A DNA stretch of 24,421 nucleotides from NCBI GenBank assembly GCA_015852425.1, contig JAAAIG010000358.1, positions 7,326-31,746 of the forward strand, read 5' to 3'. The position numbers and the translations under genes are program-made. Positions within the stretch are counted from its first letter, which is position 1, and every line of letters starts with the position of its first letter. This document shows positions 1 to 10,105 of the stretch, one piece after another. A model generated the notes under the pieces. The model was not told where the DNA came from. It did not search any database and was given only the letters and a program-made list of their open reading frames with translations. The stretch comes from Gryganskiella cystojenkinii. Its lineage: Eukaryota; Mortierellomycota; Mortierellomycetes; Mortierellales; Mortierellaceae.

Positions 1-1339
1 AGAGGCCGTTGTCGCGGGCAACGATTTCTTTTTGGACCTACTCTCGGGCATGATGGATCCACGATGATGCGACGACGAGTACGACATTGACCTTGTTGCA
101 GGCGATTGCTGTGGCGGACTGAGTGCACTGGCCATGGCCTGCAAGTTGGCAGCTATCCTTTGAAACTGACTGCCTCGAGAAAAGGAGAAGAGGAGTGACC
201 GCATGACAACGTGATTAGTTTTCTCTCTTTTGGCTCTGCATTTATAACTCTATGCAGTGCAGTCGTCTGTTGTTAACTCGTACTTGATGAGATATTCCAT
301 GCTGGCTACCAAGTATACCCTATCAGTCATCATGGTCATGATCGTGTACTTGATCCGGTGGCCGCGAGACTGTGCATCATGGACCGTAAACATGTACGAG
401 AGCACATAACCATTCATACCGTCTCCAAAGAACACGGAGCCTTCAGGACCGCAATATGTCTCCGAGTTGAGTCTTTTTTTTGGGCAAAAGAAAAGAGCGC
501 AGCATAATAGCATAGCATGGCACAGTGAGGAGAGTGAGGTGGAGAAGTGCCATAGTCAAATGCAGAGTCTTAAGTAGAGAGAAGGTCGACTCGCAGAAGC
601 AAAATAAAAATATAGTAAAAAATAAAACTTACGAGCGAATGCATGCCATGCGAATCGGCGCAAACAGATTTGGGTCGACAGGGACCGCTTGACTGATATA
701 CGAGAGCGCGCTGTTGGTGGGGTCAACAGAGTGCAGGGATTTTTCGCCACTGGGGACGCTAAATTGACACTCACAAGCACTGTTACCAAAGCCTCCCATG
801 CTGTTGCTGCCAGTTGAGGGTGACATTTGACCAGGAGGGGCTGCTGAGGAAGGACGCGTGCCTGCGGATGTCGTCGAGACTGTCTGTTGGTGATGAATTG
901 AACGTCGGGACTTTTTCTGGTCAGGAACGGTCACCGGGTCTAGAGTATTAGCATTCTTGGCGGTATTTGTGAAATGAGTAGCGGTGCCATTGGCCGAGGT
1001 GGCAGGTGCTGGTATTGTAGATGGTATTGAAGCTGCGGCAATGTCGGGGTGGTCCCGCTGTTGTTGAGGGGGATGTGTCGAGGAATCAGAAGAAGAGGTG
1101 GACGAGGAAGAAGAAGAGGACGACGAGGAGGAGACGGTGGTTGTTGAGCTAGAGGTGCCACTGTTATTCCTATTACTGTTGTTGTTTCTTTCATTGGTCC
1201 CCGAGGCAGCATAAGAGGGTTGTGAAGAATGAGGCAAGGAAGTCAAGAAGGCGGATGCTGGCCGACGATGTTGTGTAGTGAGGATGGTAACGGGTCCATG
1301 CGGCTGGCACCAGACCGCAAGGGCAATAAGGGCATTCAT
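1..1339 (-). CDS. FLCN: Folliculin / Lst7 homologue, N-terminal part (runs off left edge)
   Basis: Folliculin (yeast Lst7) with its partner FNIP/Lst4 acts on the vacuole or lysosome as a GAP for Rag GTPases in TORC1 nutrient signalling. Seen: the N terminus MNALIALAVWCQPHGP matches the start of animal folliculin (MNA..AL..C..HGP). After a Ser/Asn/Thr-rich insert come LFAPIRMACIRS, the block GPEGSVFFGDGMNGYVLSY, then the TIMTMMTDRVYL core of the longin domain. Exons on the minus strand: 1339-633, 472-284 and 169 to the edge. Introns are 473-632 (GTAAGT donor) and 170-283 (GTACGA donor). All joins keep frame, and the reading frame is open at position 1, giving about 354 residues. I chose ATG 1339 by homology, because the frame stays open upstream to 1525 through unconserved leader. 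The acceptor at 473-474 follows a purine run and is weak. The C-terminal DENN part lies outside the window. Family identity is firm; exact splice sites are predicted. Confidence 0.88.
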
Positions 1340-1648
1340 GGAGGATTGGATGAACAAGAAAAATAAATGGCCGATAAATAGATCGACAGAAATAATATGA
1401 AGAAAGAAGGATCCAGTGGCGCATTTGCAATTGTCCATGGTCTGCACTGTGCTCTTTAATTTCGTTTTCCACTCATTGCTCCTCTCACAGGTTGTGTTGA
1501 GAGGTTGAACCATGCTACATACCACTTTTCTTTACCCCTTGGTTTCATCTTTGAGTGATGTTTTATTGTTTTATTGTCATATCGGCCGTTCGACTTTATG
1601 TTTTTTTTCTTGTGGGACCCTGCAACATTTAATACTCATGTATGTTTT
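1340..1648 (-). promoter_or_regulatory. Intergenic: 3' end of the J-protein gene and leader/promoter of folliculin
   Basis: This 309-base gap separates the stop of the J-protein gene from the folliculin start on the same strand. Two minus-strand AATAAA hexamers (plus-strand TTTATT at 1562-1567 and 1570-1575) lie about 75-87 nt past the J-protein stop and are likely poly(A) signals. The remainder, roughly 1340-1550, is presumably promoter and 5' leader of folliculin. I see no conserved reading frame in it. Confidence 0.45.
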
Positions 1649-3474
1649 CTATGGTTTTGGTTCCGCAGCCTTGTCTGCCTTCACGCCCTCGAAAACAGCT
1701 CCAATGATCTTGAGCGCACTTGCCCGCTTCAACAAGACGGCCTTTGGCACGGTAGGATCACCCAAGGTCTTGTCACAGACATCGCGGAGGACACCTAGAG
1801 CACAAGAAAAAACAATGCAGAAAGTCAGATGATGTAAAAAAAACCTCCCTCTGCGAGTACGAGTACTAGGAAAACAAGCCTACCTTCAACTTCCAACTTG
1901 GAGCCCTTCCAGAGTGCTCTGAGACCCTTTGTCGCCGCTGCTTCCTCCAACGCCTTCTTGGCTGCCTCGTCCATCTCCTCCTTTTCGGCTTCCTGGAGCT
2001 GAGTAAAGCTCTGCTGAAGATCCATGGCGGCACGTAGGGTTGAAACAGTTTCGGAAAGAATATGACCTTTCTCGCGCACGCCGTGGAACCAACTGCCAAG
2101 ACCCAGCATCTCATTCTTTCCGAGGTACTGCTTCGCCTTGAGGGTATATGTGAATCCGATCGCATGCAATAGCTCAACGCCGTAACTCTCTGCTTTGAGT
2201 TCCTCCGCTTCCAGACGGATCATCTCCTGGTAGGCCTTAGCGGCATTGTAGTCGCAGGGTCCATCGGTGTAGATGCTGAGCCTGTGAACCAAATTCTGGA
2301 CAAGCTTGTCGACTCTGGCCTGTCTCGCCTCATCGCGAGCCTTGTCCTTGGTCTCGCTCGCAGACGCCTCCCGCTTCACCTTCTCCTCTGGCGACAAATC
2401 CGTGGCTGCTTCATCCTCAGGCTCGTTCAAGGCATCCCGCATGTCTCGTCCAATAGAGATCTCTCCAATAATGTCCACGAATCGATCTCCACCAAACTGT
2501 TGCTTGAAGAATGCCTCCGGGTTGACTGTGATAGAGAAAGTTCAAATTACAAAGAGAGAAAGAGAGCGAGATTAGCGTTCGTTCTTTCTCTCCCAGTGCA
2601 TATATATATGTATATCTGAGTATTATTAAAAGACGTACCGAATCCACCTTCAGGAGAGACGTCCTTGTTTTGACCATACATGTTATAGTCGGATCGCAAC
2701 TTTGGATCCGACAGGATCTGATAGGCCTCCGAGATCTTTTGGAACTAAAAAATACACAGACAAACGCTCTAGTTAGAATTCTGATAAAGGCAAGTGATGA
2801 AATATGTTTCTTTCAAGCCAACAGAACAAACACAACAATGGACATAATTGTTTTTTACCTTGGCATGTGCTTCTGGGTCGGGGTTCTTATCGGGATGGTT
2901 TTGAAGCGCAAGGGCTCTGTAGTTCTTTTTGATGGCAGCAGGAGTGGCGTCGACCGGAACACCGAGAATGTCGTACAACTCTGTTTCCAAAGGGCTGGCA
3001 TCTGCCAAAGAAAGGTCGTCGTGATCGTGGACGCAAGGGGGAGGGGGGATTCAGATAAAAGCCAGCAAGCAAACAAAATAACAAATAACAAAATAAATAA
3101 ACGACATGTTAGCCAAAGTTTGTTGGTCATCCTGTTGCCACAGTTACAAAAGTCCAAAGATGGAGTACGATAAAAAAAAGACAGGGTGTCATACCAGAGC
3201 CAGTGCCTGTCCTGCGTGCCTTTGAGGCTGTGGCGCCTTCCTTTTTCGAAGAGTTGTTTGGCTTTGAATTAGTCGAGGAAGACGAGGATGCAGAGGCGGC
3301 GCCTTTTTGAGGAAACTGGATGTCGATGCTGAGGACTTGCTTGCAGGCATAGCATTCAATGTAGATGACCTCGCCCGAGGTCTGGGGCATAAGGAACTCG
3401 ACGGGGGTGTTGCAGCTAATACATTCTGCAGTGAGGTACTGAGGCTTTCTGGATTCAATGATGGTAGGGCCCAT
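1649..3474 (-). CDS. J-domain cochaperone with N-terminal zinc ribbon and DnaJ-X domain
   Basis: Class C J-protein that would stimulate Hsp70 ATPase; relatives include yeast Caj1 and Djp1, the latter used in peroxisomal and mitochondrial import. Five exons on the minus strand: 3474-3195, 3001-2859, 2744-2639, 2525-1884, 1794-1649. They join in phase to 438 residues. Seen: Cys18, Cys21, Cys41 and Cys44 in a C-x2-C-x19-C-x2-C zinc ribbon; a low-complexity Ser/Asn/Lys linker at 54-93; a J domain from about 100 with LYDILGV and the HPD triplet at 129-131; then the DnaJ-X domain from about 175 ([20 protein letters not shown]), continuing through a charged helical region. Introns use GTATGA, GTAAAA, GTACGT and GTAGGC donors. 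The N-terminal zinc ribbon is unlike Caj1/Djp1, which start directly with the J domain. The substrate and location cannot be read from sequence. It shares a divergent promoter region with the Set3-like gene. Confidence 0.87.
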
Positions 3475-3682
3475 CGTGGATTAAAAAGAGAAAGGAGGAT
3501 CGAATGTAGAGAAAAGAAAAGAGAGATCAAAAGATTATTGAAAGAGAGTGAATACCCCGAAGGAGGATAGGGTGGGGCAGGGTGGGACAGGAGGAATTGA
3601 TTCGAATTGATTCTGTGGCAAAAGGGGAGAGGAAGAAGGAAAGAGAAGGAAGGATGTTGCGAAGGTGACAGGAACGGACCTC

Positions 3683-3747
3683 AAAAAAAAAAAAAAAAAA
3701 ACCCCATATTCAAGTACAAATGCGGGTCTCAGTTTTTTTTTTTTTTT
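3683..3747. repeat. A19 and T15 homopolymer pair
   Basis: A run of 19 A (3683-3701) is followed after 31 bases by a run of 15 T (3733-3747) on the same strand. The two are complementary and could pair as a hairpin. More likely they act as a nucleosome-poor promoter element. Confidence 0.8.
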
Positions 3748-3785
3748 CCCTTTCTTTTCTCGCCTGTCCATCCCCATCTCATTCA

Positions 3786-3858
3786 ATTCCATCCAATCCA
3801 ATCCAATCCATCCATCCATCCATTTCATTCCATTCAATTCTCATCCATCCATCCATCC
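3786..3858 (+). repeat. TCCA/ATCCA tandem repeat tract
   Basis: Repeated ATCCA units pass into TCCA units (about 3789-3822), then after a short spacer four more CATC/TCCA units (about 3842-3858). It is a non-coding microsatellite in the divergent promoter. Confidence 0.75.
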
Positions 3859-4214
3859 TCCTTTTATTTCAATAATCTCTTCTGTTTTTCCCAATCACCT
3901 CTCTCCAATCCTCTTTGCATTCCATACCATCGAAAGCCTTGACTTCTAAACACGTTTTGTTCTCTCTTGAACCTGTCGCCTTTTTTTGACAGTCGCATCC
4001 ATTGTTGAAATCGTATTCCAATCTGCTCCCTCTCATCACCATCTTCTCCCTCTTCTCTGCCATCATCGTGTGCTCTTGGCTGGTCCGTCTCTCCTCTCAT
4101 CCTCATCCTCCTTCCCTTCTTCCGCCTCCCTGTCTCTCTGTGCCGCAAGGGGGAAAAATACGAAGAGGATAACGAAACAACCCCGTCAAAAAGACAACCC
4201 CAAACTCTCTACAA

Positions 4215-4290
4215 GTGAGTAATTTCGAGAGAGCAGCCAACAAACATCTGCCCCTCGTCCTTGTTGGTCGTTGTCTGATTGATGTTACAG
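4215..4290 (+). other. Possible 5' leader intron of the Set3-like gene
   Basis: A strong donor GTGAGT at 4215 and an acceptor TTACAG ending at 4290 bracket 76 bases, within the intron size range of this window. It would lie wholly in the untranslated leader, so no reading frame tests it. The GTG donor differs from the GTA donors used elsewhere here, which lowers confidence. Confidence 0.3.
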
Positions 4291-4410
4291 TTGAGGCCTC
4301 CTTGCTCGAAAACAACTAATCAAAACTCGAAATCTCTTTCTTCAGCTACGCCTACACACAGATTTTGTTTCTGTCATAAGCGCGCTCATAGACTGTGCCT
4401 GGTCGGTGCC

Positions 4411-4440
4411 ATGCTGCCAACACCCGCTCCAGTCCTCTAA
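4411..4440 (+). other. Nine-codon upstream ORF in the Set3-like leader
   Basis: The ATG at 4411 opens a nine-codon frame (MLPTPAPVL) that stops at 4440, about 150 bases before the main start. If the mRNA begins upstream it could dampen translation of the main ORF. Transcription start is unknown. Confidence 0.3.
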
Positions 4441-4591
4441 GCCCAGGAGCTTCTCTGAAAAAAAACACAACAACGGTAAAAAAAGCATTCATCCACAGCA
4501 CAATCATCCCGTCCACAAACAACAATACTTCATACCCACAGCGCATAATAGCAACAAGCACTACGTCCAAAGACAAAACGGGAATCCAATA

Positions 4592-7500
4592 ATGTCTGCC
4601 AAAATGGGCTCCACGGCCCCCTCACCTTCCATCGCCAACCTGGCGAGCAAGGTCATCAACCGATTGGCAAATAACAGCAACATCAACAATGTTTCAATGC
4701 ACCCCGGCAATAACAACAATAATAACAATATCAATATCAACAACAACAACAACAACAACGACTCCACTCTCGAGGACGACGAGGACGGCGACGGCGACGG
4801 CGACGACGATGAATCCGCAGACAATGACGAAGACGATGAAGACGCCGGCATCATTCGCTGCATCTGCAATTACATCGACGACGACGGTTTTACGATCCAA
4901 TGCGAAAGATGTCTAGTCTGGCAGCATGCCGTCTGCGTCGGCATCGTCCAGTCTAATGTTCCCGACAAATATCTCTGTGAACTCTGCAGTCCACGGCCTG
5001 TCGACCGTAAACGTGCAAACGACATTCAACGTAGACGGATTGGCAACCTTGACCGAAGACGTGAAAGATCTCCTTCGAGAAGAAAGCCGAGTGTCGGTCG
5101 ACCACGAAAACCGTTCGGAGGTTCTGCATCGGAGCAAGGACTCGCCTCACCGCCTTCGTCCTCAACAACACCCTCCTCAACGACATCGGGGAGTAACACA
5201 TTGCTCAAGCATCTCCCAAAAGATCAGGGCGTAGGTGCATCCTCTATAAGCGGCGCAAATACAGGGAACGGACAGGCCAGAGGCTCTAGTTCACTTGTTG
5301 ACTCACTCCATCGAAAGGGCAAGACCGGGTCGAACAAATCATCAGCAACTGCTCCCGGCGCAAATTCTTCGTCATCTGCACCTGCCTCGAGCCTTAAGCC
5401 GAGGCCGGCCATCAATAACAGAACAGCATCAGCTGCAGTCGAGGACGAGGACCTGGACATGGAAAGCGATAGTCAGGATGACGTATTGGATGCCTATCAG
5501 TTCGAATTTTCATCTGTCGAGGCAAATATTGTCACGTCCAAGACTGTCCAGGATCTCTTTTGTCAAGTCATTGCTCAGTTCAGGCAAGCGCAATCCAGGA
5601 AACGCTCGCTGTCCTTGACTTCTGGCGTAAAACTGCAAGAGCTTGTCGGTTCCAGCGCCAATTCACTCTCGAAGGCCAACGACAGTGCCAATAGCTCTCT
5701 CGGCATCAACAACAACTATCACAATGGTCATTTGGCAGCTTCAGCGGCTTTGTCAACGGCTACATCATCATCATCAGTAGAAGCGGCAGCATTCGACAGC
5801 CCGGAAGCATCATCAACTGGCAATGGGGCGACAAATTCCTCTATAATCGGCAGCATGGATGCATCAAACGTGGTCTCGATGGAGCGCGAGTCACTGGCAC
5901 GACCTCTCATGAGGACGACCGTCAAGCACATTCTCTCGTCTTCCAAACTGCATCCCTCACCAGCGCCACAATACGGATTATTTGCGGATAGTAACATCAG
6001 CGCGGGGCGCTTCATGTTGGAATTCAAAGGCGAGGTCTTGCTCAAGTCAACGTACAAGTCAGACCCTATTAATCAGTACTCCATCTTGGCGACACCGAAA
6101 CCATTTGTACTCTTTCATCCTCAGTTGAACTTGGCAGTCGACGCCAGGAGGAGTGGGAACGACGCGCGCTTTGTTCGTCGATCCTGTTCCCCCAACACCG
6201 AAGTCAAGAGCATTGTAGTCCCCGGCATGCAGGACCAGACCGTCCACTTGGGACTGTTTGCCAAGGTCCCTATCGGGAAAGGACAAGAAATCACACTGGA
6301 TTGGGATTGGAACCGCGATCACCCAGCCTTACAGTCCCTAAGGTCATCCAAGGACGGAATAGGCCGCAAGAGCTCAAAAGAAATTCGCAAGGCCAAGCAC
6401 TTAGTTGCCTCAACTCTCTTTGCCCAGACCGACTGCGCCTGTGAAGTTCTCGAGACCTGTGTTCTACATCGGATGTGGAAAGATGGAACATCGGAACCAT
6501 CATCACGAGAGTCAGATTCCACAAGCAAAGGAGGTCGACAAAAGAAGGTGCCGCTGGAATCCATGAGGCAGCGTTACAAAACCCATCAAGGAACATCGGG
6601 CTTCGAGAGCCATGAGGGAAAGCGATCAACGGGCCAGGATTCCAGTGAGGATGAGCTCTCACCGGCGGCCGAAACAAGTCCACGGAAAAAAGCACTCAAG
6701 GACGAGATCAAGCTTGAGGGGTCCTCGAAAAAGGCGAGGCGTGATCTACATAGTCACCACAGAGGCAGCCGCCGGGAAGAGAATCAGGATTCAGATTCCA
6801 ACTCTGATGACAACCGTCGGAGGAAGCTGTCTGGTTATCTGGACCAACAAGGATCTTCATCGCGACGGGTTAGCAATGCAGGTCAGGAGATGTCTGCCCG
6901 AGAGATGAAACATGCGCTGCAGCAGATCAAAAAGATGGAGGACAAGGACTCGGGTAGACCAAAAGCCTCTTCGACCACTTTCACTTCTGAATCAAAGGAC
7001 ATTTCTCTTGATGGACCGTCAAGGCGACCAAGGACGAACCAAGATCGATCCGAAAACGATTCGAAGCGTACATCTCCTTCTCGTAAACTCCCTCCTTTAA
7101 CGGTCGACGACGGGAACATCTCTATTGGGGATAGTGGGATCGACTCTGACTCGAACAATAGAAGCGTGCCTCTGAATAGAATCAACTCGACTGGACAGAA
7201 GAGGACTCAGCCGATTCAAGGCAAGTTGATGGCACTATTTTGGATTTCGGCGAGATGAACAGATTGCATGGAGATGCAGAATTCGCAGCTGACAGCTGAC
7301 TTTTCTTCCTTTTAATTTGTATATAGGGAAAAGAGCACAACGCGATGCACTCTCGCAGTCGTCCGCCACATCAGACTCGGATCGGGCTGAGACCGCAAGT
7401 GGACGTAACCGCTCGTCGACATCTATCGTCAAAAAACAGCCCTATGCCACATCAGCGCGAGGCAGAAGGATGGCAGATCATGCTAGCGGGTTGTCGGATT

Positions 7501-9977
7501 CAAAGGATCGTACGACTTTTCGTCAAATTGCCATCGCAAGGGATCCTCAGGGTCGTCCAGGCTCAAGCTCTGTGGAGACGAGCTTTGTGAGCGTTGTGGG
7601 CAACACAAGCGACGAAGAAGAGGAAACTAGCAAAAAAGCAGATCGACGCCATCAGCGAGAAAACGACTTGCCAAAAGCGACTCTGCCCGTGCCATCACCA
7701 AAGCCATCCGCCATGCCCTGTAAGAAGCTTTGGAAGATGATCTATATGAAACAGAGGGCCGTCGCTGAGGAGGAGGCACGCGAAAAGGCAGAAGAGATGA
7801 GGAGGAAGGCTGAAGAGGTATTTGATCTCAAGATGGAAGAGGACGAGACCGTGGATATTATCGATCACTCTCCTGTCCTTGTGAACGCCTCGCCGGATAC
7901 CATTAACGGCCCCGCCTCGACTGCGACGAACAGATCCACAACTCCGCTGCGATTGGGTGGGCAGTCTAAAGATTCCTCCGTACTAGTTCAAGAGCCCTCC
8001 ATGGTCCCCAAAGATGTCCTTAATTTGTTCCATGAAGATGTGAAACCTGAGTCCGTTCGAGACGCTCATGGGAAGAGCTCAGTCGAGGAATCTTCGCCAA
8101 GCGAGACAACTAGATCACAAGTTGAGTCTATGATTACAGTCCACCAGGCAGGTTCGATCCCTCAAGGACCAACAAAGGAGGAAGAGCACATTCAGGAAGA
8201 GGCTCCAGCATCGAACATCAGAGCGAAAACACCTCAACGAATGAGTCTCGAGTCGTACCAGGCACAAAGGCGGACCGTAGAGACCACGAACTCAGCGGAA
8301 ACCACAACAGGTACGACAGTTTCATCCGACCTCACTGCATCAGCTAGGACTGATCTATCCTTGAAACCGCCACATGATGGCCCTGTCGACGTCGAGATGT
8401 TGGAAGAAACTAAAGCTGCGCAGCCTTCGAAATCGAAAGAGCTGGCTCTCCAGGAATTTGAAGACGTTGCTGTGTCAGAAGAGTCCTCCTCGCTGAAAGT
8501 TGAAGCGCCTAGCGTTCCAAAGGTTAAACTTTCCCTTCAAGATTACTTGAGGCAACGTCAGGAAGCCTCTCTTCGCAGTACTATCGCCTCGGCGACAGAG
8601 GGGAAGGGCTCGCTCGAGCAACCAAAGTCCAACACAGTTGTGCCAGAGTCCGAGGATGGTGCGGCCAGTGTCAGGAACTCTAATGTTGATGCCTCGAGTG
8701 ATACTGAAATGGCGGAACCGTCCTCTATAGTCACCACTACCGCCACGGATGAGAAAGAGGCCGTGGGGTCAGATATGGCAGCCAAAGATAGCGAAGGCGA
8801 GGATTACTTTAAGATCAGCAACAGTCTCCCTACGCCCTTGATTGGACTCTCTTCTGGAGCCCAAGCAGACCGGCCTGTTCCCAATGACTATTTTCCTCTC
8901 CAGCCGTTTAGTCCAACCTCTCTTTCCATCGGACCGACGCCTTTTTCCAACCTCAACTTGACGTCTTCGCCGCCACATGTTCACTCAACTTTCAGTCGCT
9001 CTGAGAGCGCCAGTAGATCGCCAGCACGATCGCCTATTTCACAACGACCCCCGACCATCTCCAGTCCCAATCATGGACAAGTTAATCAAATGGATCCCAA
9101 AAGCCCAAGCAGTCGAGTTGGGTCAATGTCGACACCTACTTCGCCTGGGTGGAGGACACCACGTTCTCAAAGAGCGTCATCTCCTCTGGGACCGGGCTTT
9201 TCAGCTACCTATCGATCCGCTGACGACGGACGTCTGATTTCCCCTCGGCACCAGAGCTCTCCTTCCGATAGACTTGATAGACCGTCTGCAGGTCCATCTT
9301 CCTTGCCTCAAAGAGAGAGGCAACCATCTCTGACTTCTGGCCATGTAGTCCCAACAGATAACAGCTACTACGGGCCTGGCGATGATTCGAGTACCTACAA
9401 GCGCTCGGGGCCACTCTCCTCTCCCTCTGGACCTCCGGGACCGTCCATTGTGCCTCGAGAGTATTACAAAGAGGAGCGGTCTCGCTATCGATCCATGAAT
9501 GGTGACGAGTGGGGTTACAATGGCATGGACAGCGGTCCTTATGGTGGCTACCGAGGCTCGCGAGGTGCCCCTCCTCCTCCTCCGAGAGAGCGAGACCGCG
9601 AACGCGATCGCGATCGAGATCGAGACTCTGATCGTGATTGGAATCGGGACAATAATGAGCGCGACTGGAACCGCGATGGTCGTGACCGGTACGATCGACG
9701 AGGTGATTACTCGATGGCCCAATCCAGTGGAGGAAACAACGTCCCGTTCTATGGATCAAATCGAGGTCCTGCAGGTCAGGACGTCGCACCTGGAGGAGGG
9801 GGGGGGAGAGAAGGTCTAGGTCGCCGTTCCAGCGATCATTATGGCGGTCCTGGGCGAGACGAGAGTTTCCATGGTTCCAATGGGAGAGGCGAGGCTTCAG
9901 CCACGCCTCATCATTCAGCCCAGCATCCTGGAGATGAGAGCGCTGGTGGGCGACAGAATCCGTTCCGAAGGTCATAA
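4592..9977 (+). CDS. SET3: PHD finger-SET domain protein, Set3/MLL5/SETD5 family
   Basis: Chromatin protein; yeast Set3 is the scaffold of the Set3C histone deacetylase complex and its PHD finger reads H3K4 methylation. Two exons, 4592-7220 and 7327-9977, join through a GC-AG intron to 1759 residues. ATG 4592 is the first in-frame ATG. Seen: Asn and Asp/Glu runs (about 40-88); a C4HC3 PHD finger with Cys90, Cys92, Cys104, Cys107, His112, Cys115, Cys129, Cys132; a SET domain at about 455-575; and a post-SET-like Cys cluster (CACEVLETC). The usual NHSC signature reads RRSCSPN at 529-535, as in MLL5-type SET domains regarded as inactive. The second exon encodes a short charged coiled coil (about 1025-1050), two SLxxY motifs, long disordered Ser/Pro regions and an Arg/Asp repeat near the C terminus. 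It is longer than yeast Set3 (751 residues) and close to human MLL5. Role by family: scaffold and reader rather than methyltransferase. Confidence 0.9.
4705..4850 (+). repeat. Coding AAC and GAC/GAT trinucleotide tracts (poly-Asn, poly-Asp)
   Basis: Imperfect AAC/AAT repeats (about 4708-4759) encode an Asn/Ile run. They are followed by GAC/GAT/GAA repeats encoding a strongly acidic segment just before the PHD finger. Such tracts are prone to length variation. Confidence 0.85.
7221..7326 (+). other. GC-AG intron in the Set3-like gene
   Basis: The first long frame reads into a stop at 7258 and the second opens before 7327. Splicing CAAG|GCAAGT to ATATAG|GG joins them in frame (TQPIQ-GKRAQ). 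The nearby GT at 7225 would shift the frame. The donor otherwise matches consensus, as expected for the minor GC-AG class. Confidence 0.8.
9583..9705 (+). repeat. Arg/Asp-rich dipeptide repeat region in the Set3-like protein
   Basis: Codons CGA/CGC/CGT alternate with GAT/GAC/GAG and encode an RERDRERDRDRDRD-type stretch. It then moves to related DWNRD units and sits just after a Pro run. Arg/Asp repeats like this occur in nuclear and RNA-associated proteins. Here it is a disordered, nearly C-terminal tail. Confidence 0.8.
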
Positions 9978-10105
9978 AGACATTTGGCCTGTTCACAGAC
10001 CTTGTCGACAACTTTCTCAACTTTCCGATTTGTAAAATTCTCCCTTGTATAGTACAGTAATATCACTCAATTTCGCAATTAAATTGTTTTTTTTCGTCTT
10101 TGTTG
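9978..10105. terminator. Convergent 3' ends of Set3-like and guanylate kinase genes
   Basis: Only 128 bases separate the two stop codons. An ATTAAA at 10078-10083 on the plus strand is a plausible poly(A) signal for the Set3-like gene. Both 3' UTRs probably overlap. Confidence 0.45.

Larger units (their letters stand above)
3475..4591. promoter_or_regulatory. Divergent promoter region between J-protein and Set3-like genes
   Basis: This stretch has no gene. It holds a 19-A run (3683-3701), a 15-T run (3733-3747), TCCA/ATCCA tandem repeats (about 3789-3858), and a long C/T-rich tract towards 4150 typical of fungal leaders. Poly(dA:dT) tracts of this kind disfavour nucleosomes, which suits a shared promoter. 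The right part is probably the 5' leader of the Set3-like mRNA, with a possible leader intron and a short upstream ORF. The open frames across this interval are driven by homopolymers and are not credible genes. Confidence 0.6.

Noticed and set aside
1340..1525. N-terminal extension of the folliculin frame upstream of 1339
   Set aside because: Open by chance and unconserved; the family N terminus begins exactly at ATG 1339.
3607..3949. Plus-strand open frames of about 100 codons
   Set aside because: Encoded by poly-A, poly-T and TCCA repeats in the divergent promoter.
4406..4591. 62-residue extension of the Set3-like frame
   Set aside because: It contains no ATG; the first in-frame ATG is 4592.
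9205..10020. 271-codon minus-strand frame
   Set aside because: Antisense shadow of the Arg/Asp- and Ser-rich coding exon of the Set3-like gene.
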